Shown: positions 11,298-18,209 of the stretch, in pieces
Numbering within the stretch: position 1 is the first letter of the stretch
Layout of the letters: each line of letters opens with the position of its first letter
IMG/VR virus record: IMGVR_UViG_3300042400_000624
Location: 1-21,822 of that record
Origin: a virus
Reading direction: 5' to 3' (one strand)
DNA length: 21,822 bases
Position numbers and translations under genes: made by a program
The notes under the pieces: model-generated
The model's input: the letters and a program-made list of their open reading frames with translations, nothing else
What the model was told of the DNA's origin: nothing
Databases searched by the model: none

Positions 11298-13346
11298 ATG
11301 AAGAAACTACTCTTATCCCCTTGGATGGCATTACTCACATTATGTTTAATCGTAGGGTTAAGAGTAGTTGACCCAACATTTGTAGAGAGTATTCGATTAA
11401 GATATTTTGATACTCTCTTAACACAAGACATTCAACAATCAGATATAACATTAGTAAACATAGATGATGCAACACTCAAACAAAAAGGACAGTTTCCATT
11501 CCCACGGAAAGAATACGCAACGCTTGTACGGGACTTATATAGCAGGGGTGCTGGTCTTGTCGTTCTGGGTATTTTTATGCCTGAGCACGATAGGTTTGCT
11601 ACAGATGATGTCTTAACTCAAGTATTTCAAGAGTATCCAGTAGTATTACCTCAAACTGGTACTAATGATACATTTGAAGAAACTTATAAACCATTTAGAC
11701 CTGGAGTATCAATAATTGGTACTGGTGATGTAGGAGTTAAATATGAGAACATACTTCCAAACATACAAGTATTCAATGATAGTGCTGCTGGTGCTGGTGT
11801 TGTTAACACACTCCCAGAAATTGATGGCGTTACAAGAAGAATCCCAATGGTGGTCTCTTCCAAAGGATTATTGTATCCGAGTCTCAGTCTCGAAACCCTG
11901 CGAGTTGCATCAAATGACCCATCATTCCAAGTTAAAGTCAATGAAGGATCAATCGAAGCAGTCAGAATTCCTCAGTTCGGAAAAATACAAACAGACAACC
12001 TCGGTAGAATTTGGGTTAAACCCTCGAGATTTAGAGAATTTTCATCCGTCAATTTACCAGATGACTTTAAAGGGGCAATCGTTATTGTTGGGCTCACAGC
12101 AAAAGGGCTCAATAATCCCGTTGCAACTTCTAATGGAGCAGTCTTTCCTCATTACGTTCAGGCATCAGTATTAGAAACTCTTATAAAAGGTATAAATATA
12201 TCGAGACCTGATTATGCCGATGGAGTAGAAATCCTTGCTGTACTCATTCTTTCAATTATATCAATAACGTTAGCAAGGTGGAAATATGGAATTCTTATAT
12301 TTTGTGGCATCATTGGTTCTATTTACCCTATTTCTAATTATCTATATACCAGTCTATATTATCTTTTCGACATTACAATACCTATATTCGCTCTTGTTGC
12401 GGTTTATGGGCACACCTACACAGTCAAATTCCTAACTGAGTTAAGTCAAAAACTTCAAATCAAAAAACAATTTGGTTCTTATGTTTCTCCAGTAATGGTT
12501 GAAAGATTACAAAAGAATCCTGAACTGATTAAACTTGGCGGAGAACGAAAAGAACTTTCAATTGTAATGACAGATCTTAGGGGATTTACCACTCTCGGTG
12601 AATCTTATGGTGATGATGTAGAAGGTCTTACCAGTATTATGAACGATTATATGACCGCCATTTCTGAACCAGTATTAGAGAATGATGGTTGTCTTATTAA
12701 ATTCATTGGTGATGCTAGTTTACATGTTCATGGTGCTCCACTTGATGACGAATTTCATGCCAAAAATGCTGTCAAAACTGCATTAGAAATGATTGCTGCT
12801 GTAGATGGTTTTAATGAATCATTAATAGCAAAAGGTAAACCAATTATCGGTATGGGTGCTGGTGTTAATACTGGACAAACACTAATAGGTAATATCGGTT
12901 CTAAATCTAGATTTGGTTATGATGTATTAGGAGATTCAGTATCTACTGCGGCAAGATTAGAAGGTCAAACCAAATCTTATGGTGTATTATTAATCATTGG
13001 TCCAGAAACTGCTAAACTGGTTAAAGATGATTACTTTGTTATTAAGTTAGATAATATTGCTGTTAAAGGTAAAACTGTTGGATTAGATATTTACACAGTA
13101 TTACAACCAGATAGATATAATAAATTGGAATTTGCAAATGCTAGAACTGTTCATAAGAAAATGTTTAAACATTATTGTAAACAAGAATGGGCATATGCTG
13201 ATACAATGTGTATGGATTTAATTGGATCGTTTAATGGCGAATTAGATTACTATTATGAGATGATGCGTAAAAGAATTGCAGGATATATGACTGATGATTC
13301 TTTCCCAAAGAACTGGAAGGGTACATTTGTAGCAACAAGCAAGTAG
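11298..13346 (+). CDS. CHASE2-domain class III adenylate cyclase
   Basis: 682 residues from the ATG at 11298. Upstream in-frame codons lie inside the previous gene. Order: N-terminal TM (~7-23), extracytoplasmic CHASE2 sensor (~25-300, with YFDTLLTQDIQQSDITLVNI), three TM helices (~308-378), cyclase domain (~415-600), and the conserved CHASE2-cyclase tail (YYYEMMRKRIAGY, WKGTFVATSK). Metal Asp426 (VMTDLRGFTTL) and Asp472 (KFIGDAS), adenine-selecting Lys468 and Asp542, and transition-state Arg553 are present. The usual Asn at 549 (VNxAAR) is Ser (SVSTAAR), possibly a subfamily trait. It would make cAMP from ATP at the inner membrane in response to an unknown periplasmic cue. A FecR-domain protein, a common neighbour of such cyclases in bacteria, is encoded in the facing operon. 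Confidence 0.92.
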   Translation: MKKLLLSPWMALLTLCLIVGLRVVDPTFVESIRLRYFDTLLTQDIQQSDITLVNIDDATLKQKGQFPFPRKEYATLVRDLYSRGAGLVVLGIFMPEHDRFATDDVLTQVFQEYPVVLPQTGTNDTFEETYKPFRPGVSIIGTGDVGVKYENILPNIQVFNDSAAGAGVVNTLPEIDGVTRRIPMVVSSKGLLYPSLSLETLRVASNDPSFQVKVNEGSIEAVRIPQFGKIQTDNLGRIWVKPSRFREFSSVNLPDDFKGAIVIVGLTAKGLNNPVATSNGAVFPHYVQASVLETLIKGINISRPDYADGVEILAVLILSIISITLARWKYGILIFCGIIGSIYPISNYLYTSLYYLFDITIPIFALVAVYGHTYTVKFLTELSQKLQIKKQFGSYVSPVMVERLQKNPELIKLGGERKELSIVMTDLRGFTTLGESYGDDVEGLTSIMNDYMTAISEPVLENDGCLIKFIGDASLHVHGAPLDDEFHAKNAVKTALEMIAAVDGFNESLIAKGKPIIGMGAGVNTGQTLIGNIGSKSRFGYDVLGDSVSTAARLEGQTKSYGVLLIIGPETAKLVKDDYFVIKLDNIAVKGKTVGLDIYTVLQPDRYNKLEFANARTVHKKMFKHYCKQEWAYADTMCMDLIGSFNGELDYYYEMMRKRIAGYMTDDSFPKNWKGTFVATSK

Positions 13347-13354
13347 GAGGAATT

Positions 13355-13426
13355 ATGTGGGAAACACCAACTTATATTGATATTCGTTTAGGATTTGAAG
13401 TAACTTGTTATATTTTAAATAGGTAA
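13355..13426 (+). CDS. pqqA: PqqA, precursor peptide of pyrroloquinoline quinone
   Basis: A 23-residue ORF beginning MWETPTYIDIRLGF, then EVTCYILNR. It aligns without gaps to bacterial PqqA (for example, Klebsiella MWKKPAFIDLRLGLEVT...). It keeps the cross-linked Glu15 and Tyr19 in E-V-T-x-Y, the conserved Trp2, Pro5, Asp9-x-Arg11-Leu-Gly13 and the NR ending. The ribosome-binding site is nearly ideal (TAGGAGGAATT) and starts within the cyclase stop codon. PqqE joins Glu and Tyr to form PQQ, the cofactor of methanol and other quinoprotein dehydrogenases. No other pqq gene is in the window, so host PqqB-E would be needed. Confidence 0.9.
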   Translation: MWETPTYIDIRLGFEVTCYILNR

Positions 13427-13431
13427 TTAAA

Positions 13432-13464
13432 ATACTGCGCATAGTTTTATATTATGCGCAGTAT
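13432..13464. terminator. Bidirectional terminator between convergent operons
   Basis: ATACTGCGCATA (13432-13443) and TATGCGCAGTAT (13453-13464) form a perfect 12-bp stem with a 9-nt loop between the ends of the pqqA and holin operons. U-tracts are weak on both sides, but position and symmetry fit a shared terminator. Confidence 0.75.
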
Positions 13465-13473
13465 AATCTATAC

Positions 13474-13845
13474 TTACTCTTTAGTTTCAGCCATTTTCTC
13501 TTTTGTTCTACCAAAAGCAGTAATACCGATAATAGCACCCATTGATAGGTGATATAAACCACCACCTTGTAATGTAACTGCTTGCCACATCTCTAAATGT
13601 TGACCAGGATTCATATACTGAAGTACGTTATAAAGAATCGGACCAACCATAAAGTCAAATAAACAAATAGCCATATAACTAATTGCCATCATCGGACGCC
13701 ATTTAGAAGTCATAAAATCTTCTTTTGGAGCAGGTGCAGGTGCAGGTACTGGGTCTTTTGTTAAATCTATCATTGGTTCTATTTCCTTTTTAATTGCAGG
13801 TTGTCTTGGTTTTCTCGGTTTTTTAACTATCACTTCTTCTGCCAT
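13474..13845 (-). CDS. Holin, 3-TM/GTA-type family
   Basis: 123 residues. A basic/proline N-terminus (KKPRKPRQPAIKK; PAPAPAPKED) is followed by SKWRPMMAISYMAICLFDFM (TM, ~47-70) and LQGGGLYHLSMGAIIGITAF (TM, ~92-112), ending GRTKEKMAETKE. The WRP..ICL.DF and LQGGGLYHLSMGA..G..AFGR blocks match a holin family I know from T4-like marine phages and gene transfer agents. It would permit endolysin release at lysis. AAGGAG before its ATG is formed by the last codons of the FecR gene. Confidence 0.8.
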   Translation of the reverse strand: MAEEVIVKKPRKPRQPAIKKEIEPMIDLTKDPVPAPAPAPKEDFMTSKWRPMMAISYMAICLFDFMVGPILYNVLQYMNPGQHLEMWQAVTLQGGGLYHLSMGAIIGITAFGRTKEKMAETKE

Positions 13846-13846
13846 T

Positions 13847-14908
13847 CTATTCTCCTTGTTTAATTATAATAGTGTTAGATGTAGATGATAAATTACTCAC
13901 ATTAACTTTTGTCCCATCTTGTATCATTGTTATGTTATAACCCTCTTCTTTATTAATTAATAATGTAGCCTTTTGATTCACAGTTCTTTGGACTTGCCAA
14001 TTAGATTGCTTGTCTATTGTTAATACTTGATTATTAGCATTATATCCTGCTCTAAATAACGACACAATCGCGGAAGGATTATCAAGAGCATTAGACAAAT
14101 AATCTACCAACAATAAATCGGCATTTAATACATCAGCATATTGTTCATATGGATCATAAAACACTTTTACAGATAATACATCTAAAGTTAGTCCATTAAA
14201 ATCTAATGCTGATCCCGAATTATTATCTTCAATTAATTTCTCAACAATCTCTGCAGGTGGTTGTACAATCATCATATTACTAATAGACGATTCACTAATA
14301 GACAATAATACAGGACTTAATGGCTTAACTTCATTAGATGACACTAATGTTGCCTGAAATGCCTGATTCAATACAACCGAACCTACAGATGTTTGAACCT
14401 CTATCTCTCCTACTGTCCCATCAATATTGGGAAGTAATATTACCATTGACTTCCCAATTTCGTCTACTGTCATAGTAAATGCTGTACCTCTAACTGCTAT
14501 AGTTGCAGTTGGAGTGTTAATTGCAACATTTTTGTTATTGGCGTGTGCTATATTACCAGACGCATATCTTACAGTTCCTATAGCACATTTCAATGCTAAT
14601 TTACCAACACTTTTATTATTAGGATCATAGACAAAATCATCTATGACTAATTTACTATTCTCAGTTACTCTAACTTGAGTATCATCTTCAAAAGATATAC
14701 CAACAACACTATTGGCAGTCTCAACTACATCCATTGACTCAACACTAAAATCTTTCTTTGATTCTAATGCCTTTTTCTCTCTGGTAATAGAAGCATTACC
14801 TGTTTGTTCAGTTACTTTTCCAATACCAGCATTAATGTTGGGTGATTGAAACAGTAGCATTATCCCCAGACAAATTAAGAATAGCCGAATTTGGATTTGT
14901 AGTTCCAT
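13847..14908 (-). CDS. Secreted FecR-domain protein
   Basis: 353 residues with signal peptide MELQIQIRLFLICLGIMLLF, cleaved near NINA (~27). The FecR domain (~30-155) shows GKVTEQTGNASITREKKAL, VVETANSVVGISFEDDTQVRV, NSKLVIDDFVYDP, GTVRYASGNIA and TPTATIAVRGTAFTM. No transmembrane anchor or anti-sigma N-terminus is present, so it is not a canonical FecR signal transducer. This soluble periplasmic type is commonly found next to CHASE2 cyclases. Its first 77 nt overlap the curlin gene's end in another frame, encoding the signal peptide there. It could be the ligand or partner of the CHASE2 sensor across the terminator. Confidence 0.88.
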   Translation of the reverse strand: MELQIQIRLFLICLGIMLLFQSPNINAGIGKVTEQTGNASITREKKALESKKDFSVESMDVVETANSVVGISFEDDTQVRVTENSKLVIDDFVYDPNNKSVGKLALKCAIGTVRYASGNIAHANNKNVAINTPTATIAVRGTAFTMTVDEIGKSMVILLPNIDGTVGEIEVQTSVGSVVLNQAFQATLVSSNEVKPLSPVLLSISESSISNMMIVQPPAEIVEKLIEDNNSGSALDFNGLTLDVLSVKVFYDPYEQYADVLNADLLLVDYLSNALDNPSAIVSLFRAGYNANNQVLTIDKQSNWQVQRTVNQKATLLINKEEGYNITMIQDGTKVNVSNLSSTSNTIIIKQGE

Positions 14909-15539
14909 CTTGGGTTATCTCTATGGTATTATAGTTTCCAATATTGGATATGGCGATAGAATGACCATCAGAATTAGAAGTACCGCCAGCGCCAATCTGA
15001 GTAGTTGTGATTTCATTATTAGAACCTATTATAGAAAAAGTATCGACAGTAAATGTGCTATTAATATTGCTTGTTAATAGGTTATTATTACCTGTCATTG
15101 TTAAATTGTAATTGTAGTTACTAGAATTATTTGTGGAACCTATATTCATTACTGTTGAGTTAGTATTACCAGTAATATTCATATTCAAAGTTCCAGTATC
15201 AGTTCCCATAGAACCCATATTCAAAGCACTTGAGTTACTATTACCTGTTTGAGTGATATTAGCAAGAGTATCACCACCATAAATCATACCAGTTAAAGCA
15301 TTGTCAATACCATCTTGTATAATGGTTGCTAATATAGTATTTCCGTCAATTTGAAAAGATGGTGCTGAAACTGAATCTGGATCACCAACTTTGTTATTAG
15401 AACCTGTTTGTGTAATAGTCACAACAGAATTATTTGCATTAGTTTGGTCGATGTAGACGGAATTACCGCCACTATCTGCCAATGAAGAACTTATCATACA
15501 AGATATGATAAGAACTAAAATACTTCTTAAGATGTTCAT
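14832..15539 (-). CDS. Curlin-like amyloid subunit (CsgA/CsgB type)
   Basis: 235 residues with signal peptide MNILRSILVLIISCMISSSLA. The mature protein is built of Gly/Asn/Ser/Thr/Gln-rich curlin-like repeats: NSVYIDQTNANNSVVTITQT, GSNN, TLANITQTGNSNSSAL, SIAISNIGNYNTIEITQDG and a terminal NATVSITQH. These alternate beta-forming and GxNN turn elements as in CsgA/CsgB. The central repeats drift to Met/Asn-rich forms (NMNITGNTNSTVMNIG). It would be exported through the CsgG encoded just upstream and polymerise at the cell surface. CsgA and CsgB roles cannot be separated from sequence alone, and only one subunit gene is present. Confidence 0.85.
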   Translation of the reverse strand: MNILRSILVLIISCMISSSLADSGGNSVYIDQTNANNSVVTITQTGSNNKVGDPDSVSAPSFQIDGNTILATIIQDGIDNALTGMIYGGDTLANITQTGNSNSSALNMGSMGTDTGTLNMNITGNTNSTVMNIGSTNNSSNYNYNLTMTGNNNLLTSNINSTFTVDTFSIIGSNNEITTTQIGAGGTSNSDGHSIAISNIGNYNTIEITQDGTTNPNSAILNLSGDNATVSITQH

Positions 15540-16328
15540 TTATTCTTCCCTGTTAAAATGTTTTGAAAACCTCCATAATGATTTCTGTTCACCTTTAATA
15601 ATTAATTCTTCTACTGCCAAATCTAAAGCAGATTTCAATGCGTATATACCTGCTTCAGTTTTTGTAGCACCAATTTCACTTTCGAATGATTGAGTTCCAG
15701 TATCAAAGAATTTAAAAACAGCAACTCCTGCTGTATAACTTAATATAGTTTTTTGCACATTCACTGTAAGTAAAACTTCTCCAGTTTGTGTACTGATTGC
15801 TCTTAATGAAACAGTCACCATATCTTCCTGATATTGTGTGTCTGGTCCAATTCCCATATAACGAAGACCTATACCACCTGTTCTTATATTAGTATCATAC
15901 GATACAATAGCACCCTCTAATATCATACCAGCATATAAAATAGATCCAATTTGCGCGGGATCTTTTACTTCATCTCTTGCTGATCTAATCAACTGTCTTT
16001 CTTTTAAAAGATTATCTAATCCAACTCTTTCAACTACTCTAAACCACATACCATTACCAGCATCTTCAAGTGCCTTCAATAATATTGATTCACCACCTTG
16101 TGTTACGGCAGTAGAAAATTTTGCAATATTAGCAGATTCTTTTCTCTGACCAGTTTTATCTAAAAATGAATAGACCGCAACAACTACTTTACCGTCTTTT
16201 GGAGGTGGTAGTGTTGTTGTACGTTTCTCTTTAACAGCCAATAATTCTGGTTCATTGGTCCAATAATTAAAGGGTGTCAGCCAAGTAGAACATCCAGTTA
16301 ATAAAAAACATAATAGTATAATACGCAT
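15540..16328 (-). CDS. csgG: CsgG, curli secretion channel lipoprotein
   Basis: 262 residues, close to E. coli CsgG (277). Lipobox LTGC with Cys13. Then DGKVVVAVYSFLDKTGQRK, WFRVVERVGLDNLLKERQLI, ILYAGMILEGAIVSYDTNIR, GGIGLRYMGIG, YQEDMVTVSLRAISTQTGEV and VNVQKTILS, all typical CsgG blocks. CsgG forms a nonameric outer-membrane pore for unfolded curlin. It starts one base into the CsgF stop and is followed immediately by the curlin gene, so the three are clearly one unit. Confidence 0.95.
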   Translation of the reverse strand: MRIILLCFLLTGCSTWLTPFNYWTNEPELLAVKEKRTTTLPPPKDGKVVVAVYSFLDKTGQRKESANIAKFSTAVTQGGESILLKALEDAGNGMWFRVVERVGLDNLLKERQLIRSARDEVKDPAQIGSILYAGMILEGAIVSYDTNIRTGGIGLRYMGIGPDTQYQEDMVTVSLRAISTQTGEVLLTVNVQKTILSYTAGVAVFKFFDTGTQSFESEIGATKTEAGIYALKSALDLAVEELIIKGEQKSLWRFSKHFNREE

Positions 16329-16783
16329 TAGAATGTAAAACTCCCTACAGGTATTACTACTTGTGTTACATTACCTGTCAAATTGTCGGTAATTGATAAG
16401 GATATTTCATCTGCAGATTTATTGTATTGTATAGTATTCCCTTCAATAGTTACTGTACCACTATTTTGTGGATTCTCACCAAATAAATTATTAATCAATT
16501 GTGTTGATAGTTGAGCATAAACACGACTTTCAAAGTTATTCATAAACTTTTGGAGATTCGTATTTTTAGATGCTGCTGCCGCATCTGCCGCAAGTTTGGC
16601 GGCATCTCTAGTTTGTTGATCTTTTTGTGATTGTAATGCTTGTTTCCTAGTTGTTTCGGTATTCTCTATTGTTTGTACGTGCAAAGAATATCCTATACCA
16701 TTAAATGCAGGTGATTTGAAAGCAAAACTTTGTTCTGCTTGAACATTGCTTGATATGAATAATAGTAAGATTAGAATTCTCAT
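16328..16783 (-). CDS. csgF: CsgF, curli assembly factor
   Basis: 151 residues with signal peptide MRILILLLFISSNVQA. The mature N-terminus EQSFAFKSPAFNGIGYS matches the CsgF segment that inserts into the CsgG pore (…Y.F.NPxFGG in relatives). Helical middle (RKQALQSQKDQQTRD; LAADAAAASKNTNLQKFMNN), then a beta end (GTVTIEGNTIQYNKSADEIS; TQVVIPVGSFTF). CsgF couples secreted subunits to the outer membrane. It overlaps the 87-aa gene by 4 nt upstream. Confidence 0.92.
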   Translation of the reverse strand: MRILILLLFISSNVQAEQSFAFKSPAFNGIGYSLHVQTIENTETTRKQALQSQKDQQTRDAAKLAADAAAASKNTNLQKFMNNFESRVYAQLSTQLINNLFGENPQNSGTVTIEGNTIQYNKSADEISLSITDNLTGNVTQVVIPVGSFTF

Positions 16784-17043
16784 TCTGACTCCTTTTGCTT
16801 TTGGGCATTCTCCCGCATTTGTAACACAGTGTTTAGTTTTGCTGTGAGTCTAAGTAAATCATTATCAAGTAACCGTATTCTGTCAATCAAGGTTATCAAT
16901 TCCTTTGATGCTTCGCCCAATACTGGATTAATTTCTTCAATAGTAAATGACCAAACATACTTTACCATTCGTAGCATATAACCTGCTGCGATAATAGGAA
17001 ATCCATATTTGTTTATAAGATCTGCTATTTGTGTTACGTCCAT
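16780..17043 (-). CDS. Holin-like single-TM protein, third of three related (87 aa)
   Basis: N-terminal amphipathic part and TM (YGFPIIAAGYMLRMVKYVWSF, ~14-34), then a charged helix (LITLIDRIRLLDNDLLRLTA, KLNTVL). The TM-plus-heptad layout resembles small phage holin-like proteins and the two genes upstream. Four-base overlap with CsgF. It could insert in the inner membrane and support curli export or lysis. Role unknown. Confidence 0.65.
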   Translation of the reverse strand: MDVTQIADLINKYGFPIIAAGYMLRMVKYVWSFTIEEINPVLGEASKELITLIDRIRLLDNDLLRLTAKLNTVLQMRENAQKQKESE

Positions 17044-17327
17044 TAATCTCTCCTTGCATCATTTTTGCCATCCATTCTGGATATTCTATCCAAATCTGGT
17101 CTAAGTCCTAATACCGAAGATATAGTAACATCAATCTTAATAAGTTCATGAGAACACGTTTTAACTCTGTTTTCCAATGCCATCACAATACTTGCTAATG
17201 TTTTAACTGAAGTAATGACATCACCTAATACAAATTTAAGTGCAGTAAAAATAAAAGCACCCAGTACACAACTACCAAGAATTGGAGTTAATGTATCAGA
17301 GAAAAATTTGATATATTCTGGATTCAT
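17043..17327 (-). CDS. Holin-like single-TM protein, second of three related (94 aa)
   Basis: TM at ~14-34 (ILGSCVLGAFIFTALKFVLG), then helix (SIVMALENRVKTCSHELIKI, DVTISSVLGL). The ENRVK...ELI.I....SSVL ending aligns with the other two copies. One-base overlap with the downstream gene and four with the upstream gene. Confidence 0.65.
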   Translation of the reverse strand: MNPEYIKFFSDTLTPILGSCVLGAFIFTALKFVLGDVITSVKTLASIVMALENRVKTCSHELIKIDVTISSVLGLRPDLDRISRMDGKNDARRD

Positions 17328-17767
17328 TTCTTGAGTTTCTCCACTTTCTCAATAACTTTAGTGGCATCGTCGACTACTTCTTGTGCTTTGTCCACAGCAT
17401 CAGAAATCTTCTTCATTAAACCAGACTGTTTCTTAGGTGGTTCAGAAGGTGGTTTTGGTACGGCAGTCGGAGGTGGTGTTTCTCCATTACTATTCATTAC
17501 TGCCGCAACTTGATGATGAACCTTTAAGGGAAGCGAATCTACATCAAGTGAATTAGATACCAGTTTATCCAACTCCAACACATCAATGTTCATTTGACGA
17601 CATCTACCATCCATTGACTTAATGAGTCCTATAATTTTCTTAATTGATTTTACTACGGATCCAAGCACTAAAGAAATTGCTTGCATGATGAACCATCCAC
17701 ATACCACGGCAAGTGCTATGGGGAATCCACACTGTTGAACAAGACTAAAAAAGTCAAAGTTAGGCAT
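17324..17767 (-). CDS. Holin-like single-TM protein with long tail, first of three related (147 aa)
   Basis: TM at ~13-36 (CGFPIALAVVCGWFIMQAIS), then IKSMDGRCRQMNIDVLELDK with SNSL, matching its two paralogues. It has an extra C-terminal half: a proline linker (GETPPPTAVPKPPSEPPKK) and a charged coiled coil (KISDAVDKAQEVVDDATKVI). First gene of the curli operon. The candidate late promoter on the minus strand ends 32 nt before its ATG. Confidence 0.65.
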   Translation of the reverse strand: MPNFDFFSLVQQCGFPIALAVVCGWFIMQAISLVLGSVVKSIKKIIGLIKSMDGRCRQMNIDVLELDKLVSNSLDVDSLPLKVHHQVAAVMNSNGETPPPTAVPKPPSEPPKKQSGLMKKISDAVDKAQEVVDDATKVIEKVEKLKK

Positions 17768-17798
17768 TCATATATCCATATATTATTTTTCCTTACTG

Positions 17799-17807
17799 TA
17801 TTTATTA
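17799..17807 (-). promoter_or_regulatory. Candidate late promoter of the curli operon
   Basis: On the minus strand the sequence is TAATAAATA, one change from the T4 late consensus TATAAATA, 32 nt upstream of the first ATG. The same nonamer occurs at 18172-18180 before the HAD gene. AT-richness makes chance matches easy. Confidence 0.35.
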
Positions 17808-17816
17808 AAATAAAAC

Positions 17817-17844
17817 TTTACTTTTACTACAGATATAGTATAAT
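17817..17844 (+). promoter_or_regulatory. Class II promoter Q1
   Basis: AAAATAAAAC then TTTACT (17817-17822), 16-nt spacer, TATAAT (17839-17844) and AAGTCATAAATTA. This class shares TATAATAA with class I but has a different -35 and upstream block. Confidence 0.8.
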
Positions 17845-17875
17845 AAGTCATAAATTAAATTATGAGGAAATTGAA

Positions 17876-18097
17876 ATGATTAAAACAATTGTAGATAATG
17901 GTCAACCTTGGACTGTTAAAGTAGAAAATGATAAAATTAAATTCTATTATGGAAAAACAGTTTATGACCAATTTGTAGATTCTTATTATATTGAAACAAT
18001 CTTAAAAGGTAAAGGTCATGGTTTGATCTTAGATTTAGGAATACCTGAATTAAGCATTTCATTTGAAGGTATGAAAGAAATTAGAGAATGGTTGTAG
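17876..18097 (+). CDS. Small phage protein, unknown function (73 aa)
   Basis: ATG at 17876 after GAGGAAATTGAA; the frame upstream is promoter. Beta-rich: MIKTIVDNGQPWTVKVEN, KIKFYYGKTVYDQF, IETILKGKGHGLILDLG, ending in a helix (EGMKEIREWL). No family recognised. Confidence 0.7.
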   Translation: MIKTIVDNGQPWTVKVENDKIKFYYGKTVYDQFVDSYYIETILKGKGHGLILDLGIPELSISFEGMKEIREWL

Positions 18098-18126
18098 TTC
18101 CATAAATTATTGAGAGAAACTATATT

Positions 18127-18174
18127 ATGAATAAAAACGATATTATCAAACTTTTAACTACCAAATGGGGTTAA
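18127..18174 (+). CDS. Possible 15-aa peptide
   Basis: GAGAGA (18112-18117) precedes an ATG that opens only MNKNDIIKLLTTKWG. It may be a truncated gene or a leader peptide. The ribosome-binding site is the only support. Confidence 0.25.
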   Translation: MNKNDIIKLLTTKWG

Positions 18175-18180
18175 TAAATA
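18172..18180 (+). promoter_or_regulatory. Candidate late promoter of the HAD gene
   Basis: TAATAAATA lies 30 nt before the preferred ATG at 18210, the spacing expected for T4-type late promoters, and is identical to the element before the curli operon. Confidence 0.35.
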
Positions 18181-18209
18181 AGTAAATGTTAACCAACGAA
18201 GTAAAAAGA

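Noticed and set aside
11743-12174. 143-aa plus-strand ORF
   Set aside because: It lies wholly inside the cyclase gene in another frame and has no ribosome-binding site or recognisable sequence.
13462-13467. TATAAT as a promoter -10
   Set aside because: It is the trailing edge of the terminator stem with no -35 partner and points into the end of a minus-strand gene.
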